Both the position numbers and the translations under genes were made by a program. From an uncultured Gemmatimonadota bacterium (lineage in GTDB: Bacteria; Gemmatimonadota; Gemmatimonadetes; Longimicrobiales; Gaopeijiaceae), in NCBI GenBank assembly GCA_937136445.1, contig CAKZOQ010000120.1, positions 1 to 16,117 of the forward strand: a DNA stretch of 16,117 bases, given 5' to 3'. The notes beneath the pieces are model-generated. The model ran no database searches and was not told the origin of the DNA. It saw nothing but the letters and a program-made list of their open reading frames with translations. Within the stretch, counting starts at the first letter, position 1; each line of letters opens with the position of its first letter. Shown here one piece after another: positions 5,781 to 12,852 of this stretch.

Positions 5781-7097
5781 TCACATGTACCTCTGGCGGC
5801 CGCGCATCTTCACCCGGCCCTTCTTCATGAAGCCGTCGTAGTGACGCAGGAGCAGCAGCTGCTGCGCCTGCTGCACGGTGTCCAGGCCGACGCCCACCAC
5901 GATGAGCAGGCTGGTTCCCCCGAAGAAGAAGGTCTGGATGTTGAAGATGTCGAAGATCCAGAAGGGGATGAGGGCCACCAGCGCCAGATAGATGGAGCCA
6001 GGGAGCGTCACCCGGGTCAGGACCCGGTCGATGTACTCCGCCGTCCGCGCCCCGGGCTTCACGCCGGGGATGAATCCACCCTGCTTCTTGAGGTTCTCCG
6101 CCAGGTCGATCGGGTTGAAGATGATGGCGGTGTAGAAGTAGGTGAAGAAGACGATGAGGAGCCCGTACGTGATGTAGTAGGCCCAGGTCTGCGGCGCGAA
6201 GAACTCGTTCAGCGTGTTGAGGATCGGCAGGTCGATGAAGGCCGAGGCCGTCCCGGGCACCACGATGAAGGACTGGGCGAAGATGATGGGCATCACTCCG
6301 GCCGAGTTCACCCGGAGGGGGATGAAGCTCTTCTGCCCCTCCTGGATCCGCCCGCGCCCCACCACCTTGCGTGGGATCTGGACCGGGATCTTCCGGGCCG
6401 CCATGGTCATCGCCACCACCGCTGCCGTCACGCCGACGACCACCGCCAGCAGGGCGACGAGGCTGAAGGCCCCGATCTCACCCAGCACGAAGGCCTCCCA
6501 GGTCCGCGCCACGGCGGCCGGAAAGGTCTGGATGATGCTGAAGAAGATGAGGAGGCTCATCCCGTTTCCGATGCCATGCTCGGTGATCTGCTCGCCGAGC
6601 CACATCACGAACACACCACCCACGGTGAGGACCGTGACGGTGGTGAAGGTGAAGCCGATGCCCGGATCCCGCACCGCGCCGGGGATGGAGCTCAGGAAGG
6701 CGGAGTATCCATACGCCTGGGCGATACAGAGGATCACCGTGGTGTAGCGGGTCCACTGGGTGAGCTTCTTCCGGCCCTCCTCCCCCTCCTTCTGCAGCTT
6801 CTCCACGGTGGGGAAGACCGCCGCCAGCAGCTGGAACATGATGCTGGCCGAGATATACGGCATGATCCCCAGGGCGAGGATGGTGGCTCGGCTGAGCCCC
6901 CCGCCCACGAACATGTCGTAGATCCCGAAGAAGGTGTTCTGAAGCGCCCCGAACTGCTCCTGCAGCGCTCCCACGTCCAGTCCGGGAACGGTGATGTGCG
7001 AACCGATCCGATAGATCAGGAGGATGAAGAGCGTGAAGAGGATCTTCTCCTTCAGCTCCGGGACGCGGAAGAGGTTGGAGACCGGGTTGTTGGCCAT
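5781..7097 (-). CDS. secY: Preprotein translocase subunit SecY
   Basis: SecY is the channel of the Sec translocon in the inner membrane, exporting unfolded proteins and inserting membrane proteins with SecE, SecG and SecA. The 438-residue product has the expected ten hydrophobic segments. Recognisable parts are the N-terminal LFRVPELKEKILFTL, GIMPYISASIMFQLL (TM2), GNGMSLLIFF (TM4-5 region), the cytoplasmic loop KVVGRGRIQEGQKSFIPLRVN before TM7, and NPIDLAENLKKQGGFIPGVKPG ahead of TM9. The basic C-terminus (KKGRVKMRGRQRYM) is cytoplasmic. The ATG at 7097 lies 15 bases after rplO. Confidence 0.98.
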   Translation of the reverse strand: MANNPVSNLFRVPELKEKILFTLFILLIYRIGSHITVPGLDVGALQEQFGALQNTFFGIYDMFVGGGLSRATILALGIMPYISASIMFQLLAAVFPTVEKLQKEGEEGRKKLTQWTRYTTVILCIAQAYGYSAFLSSIPGAVRDPGIGFTFTTVTVLTVGGVFVMWLGEQITEHGIGNGMSLLIFFSIIQTFPAAVARTWEAFVLGEIGAFSLVALLAVVVGVTAAVVAMTMAARKIPVQIPRKVVGRGRIQEGQKSFIPLRVNSAGVMPIIFAQSFIVVPGTASAFIDLPILNTLNEFFAPQTWAYYITYGLLIVFFTYFYTAIIFNPIDLAENLKKQGGFIPGVKPGARTAEYIDRVLTRVTLPGSIYLALVALIPFWIFDIFNIQTFFFGGTSLLIVVGVGLDTVQQAQQLLLLRHYDGFMKKGRVKMRGRQRYM

Positions 7098-7112
7098 GAG
7101 CGCCGCGCCGCC

Positions 7113-7574
7113 CTACGCGTCGTCGTGCTGGGAGGTGTCCGCGAGGCTCACCGAGCCCCCCGCCGCCTCGATCTTCTCGCGAGCGCCGGTGCTGAAGGCA
7201 TGGGCCTCCACCGCCAGCGCCTTCTCGATCTCCCCGGACCCGAGGACCTTCACCGGACGGCGCAGAGTGCCCACCAGCCCGGACTCGTGGAGGGACTCCA
7301 CGGTGACGGCGTCCTCGAAGCGGTCCAGATCCCGGACGTTGACGATCTGGTACTCCACGCGGTTGATGTTGTTGAAGCCGCGCTTGGGGATGCGCCGGTG
7401 CAGCGGCATCTGACCACCCTCGAACATGGGGTGGATCTGACCACCGGACCGGGCCTTCTGTCCCTTCTGTCCGCGGCCCGCCGTCTTGCCGGTCCCGGAT
7501 CCCGGGCCCCGCCCGATGCGCTTGCGGTCGCGATGGGAGCCCTCGGAGGGACTCAGGTCGTGAAGCTCAGCCAT
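7113..7574 (-). CDS. rplO: 50S ribosomal protein L15
   Basis: L15 is a late-assembly protein of the large subunit with a long rRNA-penetrating N-terminus. The 153-residue product shows the Gly/Arg/Lys-rich N-terminal segment (KRIGRGPGSGTGKTAGRGQK), the MFEGGQMPLHRRIPKRGF motif, and the C-terminal globular domain with VKVLGSGEI and KALAVEAHAFS. A short acidic tail (TSQHDDA) closes it. The ATG at 7574 lies 6 bases after rpmD, and secY follows after 15 bases, which is the usual spc order. Confidence 0.98.
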   Translation of the reverse strand: MAELHDLSPSEGSHRDRKRIGRGPGSGTGKTAGRGQKGQKARSGGQIHPMFEGGQMPLHRRIPKRGFNNINRVEYQIVNVRDLDRFEDAVTVESLHESGLVGTLRRPVKVLGSGEIEKALAVEAHAFSTGAREKIEAAGGSVSLADTSQHDDA

Positions 7575-7580
7575 GACGCT

Positions 7581-7766
7581 CTATTCCTCGACCTCGCGCA
7601 CGGAAACCATGTGCGAGACCTGGTTGATCATTCCTCGAATGGCAGGCGTGTCGTTGTGGACGACGCTCTGCTGGTGCCGCTTGAAGCCCAGGGCTTCCAG
7701 CGTGCGGCGATGCTTGCCCTTGCGGCCGATGCCGCTCCGGATCTGGGTGATCTCGAGCTTAGCCAC
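7581..7766 (-). CDS. rpmD: 50S ribosomal protein L30
   Basis: L30 is a small large-subunit protein. The 61-residue product shows the family pattern: LEITQIRSGIGRKGKHRRTL, then ALGFKRHQQSVVHNDTPAIR, then GMINQVSHMVSVREV. The start is a GTG at 7766 which overlaps the end of rpsE by 8 bases (GTGGCTAA), so ribosomes ending rpsE can begin rpmD. Six bases separate it from rplO. Confidence 0.97.
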   Translation of the reverse strand: MAKLEITQIRSGIGRKGKHRRTLEALGFKRHQQSVVHNDTPAIRGMINQVSHMVSVREVEE

Positions 7767-8274
7767 GGCGCACCCCCAGGGCCTCCACGGAGACGCCGCG
7801 CTCCTCCGCCACCTGCTCGGCGGTGACGAGCTCCTCGAGCCCGTTCATGGTAGCCCGCACCACATTGATGGGGTTGTTCGTCCCGAGGCTCTTGGTGAGG
7901 ACGTTCTTCACGCCCGCCGCCTCGAGCACGGCACGTACCGGCCCCCCGGCGATGACCCCGGTACCCGGCGCGGCGGGGCGCAGAAGCACCCGACCAGCAC
8001 CGCAGACCCCGGTGATCTCGTGGGGGAGCGTACCGTTCTCGAGCGGGATGTCCACCATGTTGCCGCGGGCCTGCTCGAAGGACTTCCGGATGGCCTCCGC
8101 CACCTCGTTGGCCTTCGCCAGGGCGACGCCCACCCGACCGTTCTGGTCCCCGACGGAGACCAGCGCGGAGAAGCTGAAGCGCCGACCGCCCTTCACCACC
8201 TTCGAAACTCGGTTGATGAAGATCACGTTCTCGACGAGGTCGCTTCCGCGACCCCTGCTCTTGTTTCTGGCCAT
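7759..8274 (-). CDS. rpsE: 30S ribosomal protein S5
   Basis: S5 lies at the mRNA entry side of the small subunit and affects decoding accuracy. The 171-residue product has the N-terminal S5 domain (VIFINRVSKVVKGGRRFSFS), the VGDQNGRVGVALAKANEV segment, and the C-terminal domain with RVLLRPAAPGTGVIAGG and KSLGTNNPINVVRAT. The start ATG at 8274 shares one base with the rplR stop (TGATG), so translation is coupled. Its last 8 bases are shared with rpmD. Confidence 0.98.
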   Translation of the reverse strand: MARNKSRGRGSDLVENVIFINRVSKVVKGGRRFSFSALVSVGDQNGRVGVALAKANEVAEAIRKSFEQARGNMVDIPLENGTLPHEITGVCGAGRVLLRPAAPGTGVIAGGPVRAVLEAAGVKNVLTKSLGTNNPINVVRATMNGLEELVTAEQVAEERGVSVEALGVRRG

Positions 8275-8660
8275 CAGAACTCCAGACCTCCTTCACGGGC
8301 GCCTTCGGCGAATGCCTTCACGCGGCCATGGTAGGGATAACCCCCACGATCGAAAATGACGTTCGAAATGCCCTCCGCGACGGCCTTCTCGGCCAGCTTC
8401 CTGCCGGCCTCGAAAGACTCCTCCACGCGTCGGTGATCGCCGTCGGCCTCGAAATCGGCCAGCTCCGGCGAGAGGGTGGAGAACCCGAGGAGGGTGCGGC
8501 TCTCGTCGTCGTTGATGAGCTGCCCCTCGATGTTGCGCAGGGACCGGTAGACGGTGAGGCGGGGCCGTTCGGCCGTGCCCCAGATCTTCCTCCGGACCCG
8601 GTAGTGCCGACGCTTCCGCTGGAGGCGTCGGCTCTTCTTCATCTTGCTCTGCTTGATCAT
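8274..8660 (-). CDS. rplR: 50S ribosomal protein L18
   Basis: L18 binds 5S rRNA together with L5 and L25 in the central protuberance. The 128-residue product has a basic N-terminus (KKSRRLQRKRRHYRVRRKI), the GTAERPRLTVYRSLRNI segment and the C-terminal VIFDRGGYPYHGRVKAFAEGAREGGLEF. I chose the ATG at 8660, 2 bases after rplF, because GGGAG lies a suitable distance upstream. The ATG at 8642 would give a more standard N-terminus (MKKSRR) but has a weaker site. The acidic stretch ADFEADGDHRRVEES in the middle is a moderately variable region. Confidence 0.96.
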   Translation of the reverse strand: MIKQSKMKKSRRLQRKRRHYRVRRKIWGTAERPRLTVYRSLRNIEGQLINDDESRTLLGFSTLSPELADFEADGDHRRVEESFEAGRKLAEKAVAEGISNVIFDRGGYPYHGRVKAFAEGAREGGLEF

Positions 8661-8662
8661 GA

Positions 8663-9202
8663 TCAGGCTCCCGCCGTCTTTCCGGCCTTGCGCCGGACAT
8701 GCTCACCTTTGTAGCGGATGCCCTTACCCTTGTAAGGCTCGGGCGGGCGGAAGCCGCGGATCTCCGCCGCGGTCTGACCCACCTTCTGCTTGTCGGCCCC
8801 GGAGACCACCACCGTGGTCTGGTCCGGGCACTCCAGCGTGACTCCATCGACGGGCTCGTAGTCGATGGTGTGGCTGAAGCCCAGGTTCAGGACCAGACCC
8901 TTTCCCTTCATGTCGGCCCGATATCCCACGCCGATGATCTCCAGCTCCTTGCGGAAGCCCTCGGTGACGCCCTCTACCATGTTGAAGATCAGGGAACGGG
9001 TGAGCCCGTGGAGTGCCTTGTGGCGCTTCTGGTCGGAGGGTCGCGACACGCGGACCTCCCCGTCCTCCACCGCCACCGACATCTCCGGGTTCACCCCCAG
9101 GGAAAGCTCTCCCTTGGGCCCCTTCACGTGGAGCGTACCGCCGTCGACCCGTGCTTCGACTCCCTTGGGGAGCTCGACGGGCATCTTTCCAATTCGCGAC
9201 AT
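8663..9202 (-). CDS. rplF: 50S ribosomal protein L6
   Basis: L6 sits near the sarcin-ricin loop and the factor-binding site of the large subunit. The 179-residue product starts MSRIGKMPVELPKGVEARVD and contains two tandem L6 domains. It includes VKGPKGELSL, the ALHGLTRSLIFNMVEGVTEGF segment between the domains, GVGYRADMKGKGLVLNLGFSH, and the C-terminal RPPEPYKGKGIRYKGEHVRRKAGKT. The frame is open upstream into rpsH, but the family N-terminus fixes the ATG at 9202. It lies 13 bases after rpsH. Confidence 0.98.
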   Translation of the reverse strand: MSRIGKMPVELPKGVEARVDGGTLHVKGPKGELSLGVNPEMSVAVEDGEVRVSRPSDQKRHKALHGLTRSLIFNMVEGVTEGFRKELEIIGVGYRADMKGKGLVLNLGFSHTIDYEPVDGVTLECPDQTTVVVSGADKQKVGQTAAEIRGFRPPEPYKGKGIRYKGEHVRRKAGKTAGA

Positions 9203-9215
9203 GTCTCGCCTGCCT

Positions 9216-9608
9216 TTACCAGACCTTGGCCATGAGCTCGCCGCCGACGCCCTGCTTCCGGGCGGAGCGGTCGGAGAGCAATCCGGCCGAGGTGGAGAGG
9301 ATGGCCATGCCCAGTCCGTTGCGGACCCGGGGAATGTCCCCGGCCCCCACGTAGGTCCGGCGGCCGGGGCGGGAGATCCGCTCCAGGTGCCGGATGACCG
9401 GCTGGCCATCGTGGTACTTGAGGTAGACCCGAAGCACACCGTGCTTGCCGTCGTCCAACACCTTGTGGGCGTGAACGAAGTAGTTCTCGGTGAGGATCTT
9501 CGCGATCTCGATTTTCAGCTTGGACACGGGCAGGTCCACCCACTTGTGGCCCGCCTGGCCTGCGTTGCGGACGCGGGTGAGCATGTCCGCGATCGGATCC
9601 GTCATCAT
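9216..9608 (-). CDS. rpsH: 30S ribosomal protein S8
   Basis: S8 binds the central domain of 16S rRNA and, in E. coli, represses the spc operon by binding mRNA in the rplE region. The 130-residue product starts MMTDPIADMLTRVRNA and has VDLPVSKLKIEIAKIL, then the C-terminal RPGRRTYVGAGDIPRVRNG and the conserved GLGMAILSTSAGLLSDRSAR with GGELMAKVW at the end. Two consecutive ATG codons (9608, 9605) could start it; I used the first. It lies 15 bases after rpsN. I did not identify an S8-binding helix. Confidence 0.98.
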   Translation of the reverse strand: MMTDPIADMLTRVRNAGQAGHKWVDLPVSKLKIEIAKILTENYFVHAHKVLDDGKHGVLRVYLKYHDGQPVIRHLERISRPGRRTYVGAGDIPRVRNGLGMAILSTSAGLLSDRSARKQGVGGELMAKVW

Positions 9609-9623
9609 TGGTGGTTCAATCCC

Positions 9624-9809
9624 CTACCAGCTGGACTTGCGAACGCCCGGGATCTCGCCCCGGAGCGCCATCTCACGGAAGCAGATTCGGCAGATGCCGA
9701 ACTTCCGCATGTATGCACGTGGACGCCCGCACCGCTGACAGCGGTTGTTCTTCCGTGTGGAGAACTTGGGCTCCTTCTTTGTTTTTTCGATCAGGGCCTT
9801 ACGGGCCAT
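9624..9809 (-). CDS. rpsN: 30S ribosomal protein S14, zinc type (type Z)
   Basis: S14 completes the small-subunit head. This is the short 61-residue zinc type: C24, C27, C40 and C43 form two CxxC pairs (RCQRCGRPR and GICRICFRE), and the end LRGEIPGVRKSSW is the standard terminus. The roughly 100-residue zinc-free form found in E. coli is not what is here. The gene lies 34 bases after rplE and 15 bases before rpsH, the ordinary spc position. Confidence 0.98.
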   Translation of the reverse strand: MARKALIEKTKKEPKFSTRKNNRCQRCGRPRAYMRKFGICRICFREMALRGEIPGVRKSSW

Positions 9810-9843
9810 GGTTCACAACCTCTGGTTGACTTGAAAAGCGGAC

Positions 9844-10416
9844 TCAGGTACCGGCGCCGACGGCCACCGGGACCTCACCGCGGAAGGGGAACCCCACTTC
9901 CCGGAGGAGGGCGAACGCCTCGTCGTCCTTGTCGGTGGTGGTGACGATGGTGATGTCCATGCCGTGGACCTTGTTCACCTCGTCGTAGTCGATCTCGGGG
10001 AAGATCACCTGCTCCTTCACGCCGATCGTGTAGTTGCCACGACCGTCGAAGGACCGGGTCTTCAGTCCCCGGAAGTCGCGAATCCGCGGGATCGCCGTGC
10101 TGATGAGGCGATCCAGGAAGTACCACATCCGCTCCTTCCTGAGCGTGACGGAGGCCCCGACCGGGGCGCCCTCGCGCAAGTTGAAGTTCGAGATGGACTT
10201 CCGTGCGAGATTCACCACGGGCTTCTGCCCGGCGATGGTCTCCAGCTCCTGCAGAACACTCTGAAGGAGCTTCTGATCGCGGCCTGCGTCACCGACGCCG
10301 ACGTTGATCACGATCTTCTCGATCTGAGGGACCTCGTGGGGGTTCGTGAAGCCGAAGTCGTCCTTCAGCTTCGCGACCACGTGGGACTCGTAATGGGTTC
10401 GGAACCTGGGTTTCAT
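9844..10416 (-). CDS. rplE: 50S ribosomal protein L5
   Basis: L5 binds 5S rRNA and contacts the P-site tRNA from the central protuberance. The 190-residue product has the N-terminal RFRTHYESHVVAKLKDDFG, then VPQIEKIVINVGVGDA, AGQKPVVNLARKSISNFNLR, the loop REGAPVGASVTLRKERMW, and the C-terminal domain with FRGLKTRSFDGRGNYTIGVKEQ and FPEIDYDEV. It ends with the GMDITIVTTTDKDDEA segment and a short tail. It lies 17 bases after rplX. Confidence 0.98.
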   Translation of the reverse strand: MKPRFRTHYESHVVAKLKDDFGFTNPHEVPQIEKIVINVGVGDAGRDQKLLQSVLQELETIAGQKPVVNLARKSISNFNLREGAPVGASVTLRKERMWYFLDRLISTAIPRIRDFRGLKTRSFDGRGNYTIGVKEQVIFPEIDYDEVNKVHGMDITIVTTTDKDDEAFALLREVGFPFRGEVPVAVGAGT

Positions 10417-10433
10417 GGCGCTCTACCTGGGCG

Positions 10434-10769
10434 TCACTGAGGCTTGGGGATGGGGTTGCCGCTCTTCACGGCGACCCGCTCCTTGTTGCCGTGCTCGTCC
10501 ACCTCGATGCGGACCCTGCTGGCCTCGCCCGTGGTGGGGTCGATGAGCATGACGTTGGAAATGTGGATGGGGGCTTCGAAGGTGATGATGCCGCCATCGG
10601 GATTGTTCTGGCTCGGGCGGGTGTGGCGCTTGCGCTGATTCACTCCCTCCACACGCACCCGATCGCGGTCCCGAAGGACCTCCAGGACTGTGCCCTCGAG
10701 CTCCCGATAGTTTCCGCGGATGACCTTCACGCGGTCACCCTTCAAGATGTTGTGCTTGGGCGCGGCCAT
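10434..10769 (-). CDS. rplX: 50S ribosomal protein L24
   Basis: L24 is an assembly initiator near the exit tunnel. The 111-residue product has a KOW motif at about residues 8-35 (ILKGDRVKVIRGNYRELEGT), the conserved VEGVNQRKRHTRPSQ segment, and GGIITFEAPIHISNVMLIDP. The start ATG at 10769 shares one base with the rplN stop (TGATG), which implies translational coupling. The length is slightly above the E. coli protein, from a basic C-terminal tail. Confidence 0.98.
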   Translation of the reverse strand: MAAPKHNILKGDRVKVIRGNYRELEGTVLEVLRDRDRVRVEGVNQRKRHTRPSQNNPDGGIITFEAPIHISNVMLIDPTTGEASRVRIEVDEHGNKERVAVKSGNPIPKPQ

Positions 10770-11137
10770 CAGAGTACCTCGGGGGCCAGAGACACGATCT
10801 TCATGTACTGCTTCTCCCGGAGCTCACGCCCCACAGGCCCGAAGATCCGGGTCCCGCGCGGCTCGCCCTGGGGGTTGATGATCACCGCGGCGTTGTCGTC
10901 GAAGCGGATGTAGGACCCGTCGCGACGACGGGTCTCCTTGGAGGTCCGCACGATCACCGCCTGGACCACGTCCCCCTTCTTCACGCCCGCGTTCGGGATG
11001 GCGTCCTTCACGGTGGCGACGATGGTGTCGCCTACACCGGCATACCGGCGCCTCGAGCCCCCCAGCACGCGAATGCAGAGGGCCGATTTGGCACCGGTGT
11101 TGTCGGCGATCCGAAGGACCGACTCCTGCTGGATCAT
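10769..11137 (-). CDS. rplN: 50S ribosomal protein L14
   Basis: L14 lies at the subunit interface and contacts 16S rRNA. The 122-residue product has the standard length and starts MIQQESVLRIADNTGAKSAL. It includes CIRVLGGSRRRYAGVGDTIV, the KKGDVVQAVIVRTSKETRR segment and the conserved C-terminal GTRIFGPVGRELREKQYMKI. The ATG at 11137 is preceded by a GAGAGAGAAC purine stretch. It is the first gene of the spc part and is set apart from rpsQ by a 69-base gap that holds a hairpin. I see no convincing promoter there. Confidence 0.98.
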   Translation of the reverse strand: MIQQESVLRIADNTGAKSALCIRVLGGSRRRYAGVGDTIVATVKDAIPNAGVKKGDVVQAVIVRTSKETRRRDGSYIRFDDNAAVIINPQGEPRGTRIFGPVGRELREKQYMKIVSLAPEVL

Positions 11138-11169
11138 CGTTCTCTCTCTATCGGTTTGAATGCAGCGCC

Positions 11170-11191
11170 ACGGGGCCCGTGAGGGGCCCGT
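11170..11191 (-). promoter_or_regulatory. GC-rich hairpin in the rpsQ-rplN gap
   Basis: Bases 11170..11178 pair with 11183..11191 with one G-G mismatch (11175/11186), giving 5 plus 3 pairs around a 4-base loop. It lies at the boundary between the S10 and spc parts. Its transcribed-strand sequence GGGCCCCTCAC resembles the first hairpin in the rpsM-rpsK gap (GGGCCCCTCGC). No T-run follows. It may be an RNA stability or processing element, or a weak attenuator. Confidence 0.4.
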
Positions 11192-11206
11192 CGGCTCCTG
11201 CCTGGA

Positions 11207-11512
11207 TTACTCGGGGCGCTCGAGCAGCTCGACGACGCGCCACCGCTTCGTCTTCGAGATGGGGCGGGTCTCCATGATCCGGACCGTGTCCCCTTCCCGA
11301 TACTCGTTGTCTTCGTCGTGGGCCGGGTACCGCTTGGTCCGGGCCACCTGCTTGGTGTAGAGGGGATGGGCGAACTGACGCGCCACCTCCACCACCACCG
11401 TCTTGTCGGCCTTGGCGCTCACCACCACGCCCCGGCGCGTCTTGCGCTCGCTGCGGCCGCCCTGCTCCTCGGCCACGGCGGTCTCGGCGGATGCCTGTTC
11501 GTTCTCGCTCAT
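11207..11512 (-). CDS. rpsQ: 30S ribosomal protein S17 with N-terminal extension
   Basis: S17 binds 16S rRNA early in assembly with an OB fold. The 101-residue product contains the family core from about residue 22 (ERKTRRGVVVSAKADKTVVV), then HPLYTKQVARTKRYPAHDED, EYREGDTVRIMETRPISKTK and RWRVVELLERPE. Ahead of the core lie about 20 extra residues rich in Glu, Ala and Ser (MSENEQASAETAVAEEQGG), absent from the roughly 84-residue E. coli protein. The start at 11512 is well supported by an AAGGAAG ribosome binding site, so the extension is probably real. It lies 12 bases after rpmC. Confidence 0.97.
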   Translation of the reverse strand: MSENEQASAETAVAEEQGGRSERKTRRGVVVSAKADKTVVVEVARQFAHPLYTKQVARTKRYPAHDEDNEYREGDTVRIMETRPISKTKRWRVVELLERPE

Positions 11513-11524
11513 GATCTTCCTTCG

Positions 11525-11725
11525 TTACGCGTTCTGCGCGAGCTCGCGCTCACGGAGAACGGTTTTGAGTCGCGCGATGTCTTTGCGGATGTTGCCGATC
11601 AGGCTCGGGTTCTCCAGCTCCATCATGGAAGCGTTGAACCGGAGCCGGAACAGCTCCTGCTTGAGCTCGCCGAGACGTGCGTGGATTTCCACGTCGTCCC
11701 ACTCGCGAATGTCGTCTGCCTTCAT
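11525..11725 (-). CDS. rpmC: 50S ribosomal protein L29
   Basis: L29 is a two-helix protein at the tunnel exit, next to L23, where trigger factor and SRP dock. The 66-residue product shows the helical hairpin pattern: LGELKQELFRLRFNASMMEL, then NPSLIGNIRKDIARLKTVLRERE. The ATG at 11725 has AGGAG 7 bases upstream. It lies 24 bases after rplP, in the conserved rplP-rpmC-rpsQ order. Confidence 0.97.
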   Translation of the reverse strand: MKADDIREWDDVEIHARLGELKQELFRLRFNASMMELENPSLIGNIRKDIARLKTVLRERELAQNA

Positions 11726-11749
11726 CTCTCGTCTCCTGGGGCGACCGCT

Positions 11750-12166
11750 CTAGAGCTGACGCTCGCGGACCACGAACCGGCACTTCACCGGCAACTTGGC
11801 GGCGGCCAGCTTCATGGCCTTCGCCGCGACTTCTTCCGAGACGCCCTCGAGCTCGAACATGACGTGTCCGGGCTTCACGACGGCGACCCACTTCTCCGGA
11901 TTCCCCTTCCCCTTCCCCATCCGGGTCTCGGCCGGCTTCTGGGTGATGGGCTTGTCGGGGAAGATCCGGATCCAGACCTTTCCGCCTCGCTTGATGTGGC
12001 GCGTCATGGCCACACGGGCGGACTCGATCTGTCGGTTGCTGATCCACGAAGGCTCGGTGGCGACGAGGCCGTATTCGCCGAAGGAAACCTTGTTCCCCCG
12101 GTGGGCCTTGCCCTTCATCCGTCCCTTGTGGGTCTTGCGGTGCTTGACCCGCTTTGGCGCTAGCAT
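11750..12166 (-). CDS. rplP: 50S ribosomal protein L16
   Basis: L16 helps shape the A-site region of the large subunit. The 138-residue product starts MLAPKRVKHRKTHKGRMKGK and has GNKVSFGEYGLVATEPSWIS, then ITQKPAETRMGKGKGNPEKWVA and a C-terminal helix ending CRFVVRERQL. The arginine before MGKGKG, which is hydroxylated in E. coli, is present. The ATG at 12166 has AAGGGA 7 bases upstream. It lies 26 bases after rpsC. Confidence 0.98.
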   Translation of the reverse strand: MLAPKRVKHRKTHKGRMKGKAHRGNKVSFGEYGLVATEPSWISNRQIESARVAMTRHIKRGGKVWIRIFPDKPITQKPAETRMGKGKGNPEKWVAVVKPGHVMFELEGVSEEVAAKAMKLAAAKLPVKCRFVVRERQL

Positions 12167-12192
12167 CAGTCAGTCCCTTGTATTCGGTAGGC

Positions 12193-12852
12193 TCAGGCGC
12201 CCGTGGAGTACGTCTTGCCGCGGCGTTCCTCGATGACCTCGCCCTTGAAGATCCAGCACTTCACACCGATGGCCCCGTACGTCGTGAAGGCGTCGATGCT
12301 GGCGTAGTCGATGTCGGCGCGGAGCGTGTGGAGGGGCACCCGCCCCTCGTTGTAGCCCTCGGTGCGGGCGATCTCCGCCCCACCCAGGCGCCCGGCGCAC
12401 TGAATCTTGATCCCCTCGGCGCCGGCACGGACGGCCGACTGCACGGCCCGCTTCATGGCGCGGCGGAAGGAGATCCGCTGGCGCAACTGGTGCGCCACGT
12501 TCTCGGCCACCAGGTGAGCGTCCAGCTCCGGCCGCTTGACCTCCTCCACGTTCACGGAGATCTCGCTGTTGGTGAGGACGGCCAGCTCGTCGCGCAGCTT
12601 GTCCACCTCCGAACCCCGCTTCCCGATGACGACACCGGGTCGGGCGGTGTGGACGGTGATGACGATCTTGCTGGGCTTCCGCTCGATCTCCACCTCGGAC
12701 ATGGCCGCATGGGCCAACCGACGGCGGAGATACTTGCGAATGGTCTCGTCCTCCCGGAGGAGACGCGGAAAGTCCTTCTCGGCGTACCAGCGGGACTTCC
12801 AGTCCTTGACGACTCCGAGGCGGAATCCGGTGGGGTGGGTCTTCTGTCCCAT
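12193..12852 (-). CDS. rpsC: 30S ribosomal protein S3
   Basis: S3 forms part of the mRNA entry channel and helicase in the small-subunit head. The 219-residue product starts MGQKTHPTGFRLGVVKDWKS and has a type II KH domain with the GKRG loop at 77-80 in ARPGVVIGKRGSEVDKL. The C-terminal domain follows, with FRRAMKRAVQSAVRAGAEGI and LGGAEIARTEGYNEGRVPLH and DYASIDAFTTYGAIGVKCWI. The ATG at 12852 shares one base with the rplV stop (TAATG), implying coupling. The upstream open frame inside rplV does not belong to S3. Confidence 0.98.
   Translation of the reverse strand: MGQKTHPTGFRLGVVKDWKSRWYAEKDFPRLLREDETIRKYLRRRLAHAAMSEVEIERKPSKIVITVHTARPGVVIGKRGSEVDKLRDELAVLTNSEISVNVEEVKRPELDAHLVAENVAHQLRQRISFRRAMKRAVQSAVRAGAEGIKIQCAGRLGGAEIARTEGYNEGRVPLHTLRADIDYASIDAFTTYGAIGVKCWIFKGEVIEERRGKTYSTGA

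Noticed and set aside
5691..7826. Plus-strand open frame of 711 codons opposite secY, rplO and rpmD
   Set aside because: It lies antisense to clearly conserved genes, is rich in His, Asp, Glu and Gly as expected of GC-rich shadow frames, and shows no recognisable domain.
11138..11206. Promoter for the spc part in the rpsQ-rplN gap
   Set aside because: No convincing -35 and -10 pair; the gap is mainly the hairpin and the rplN ribosome binding site.
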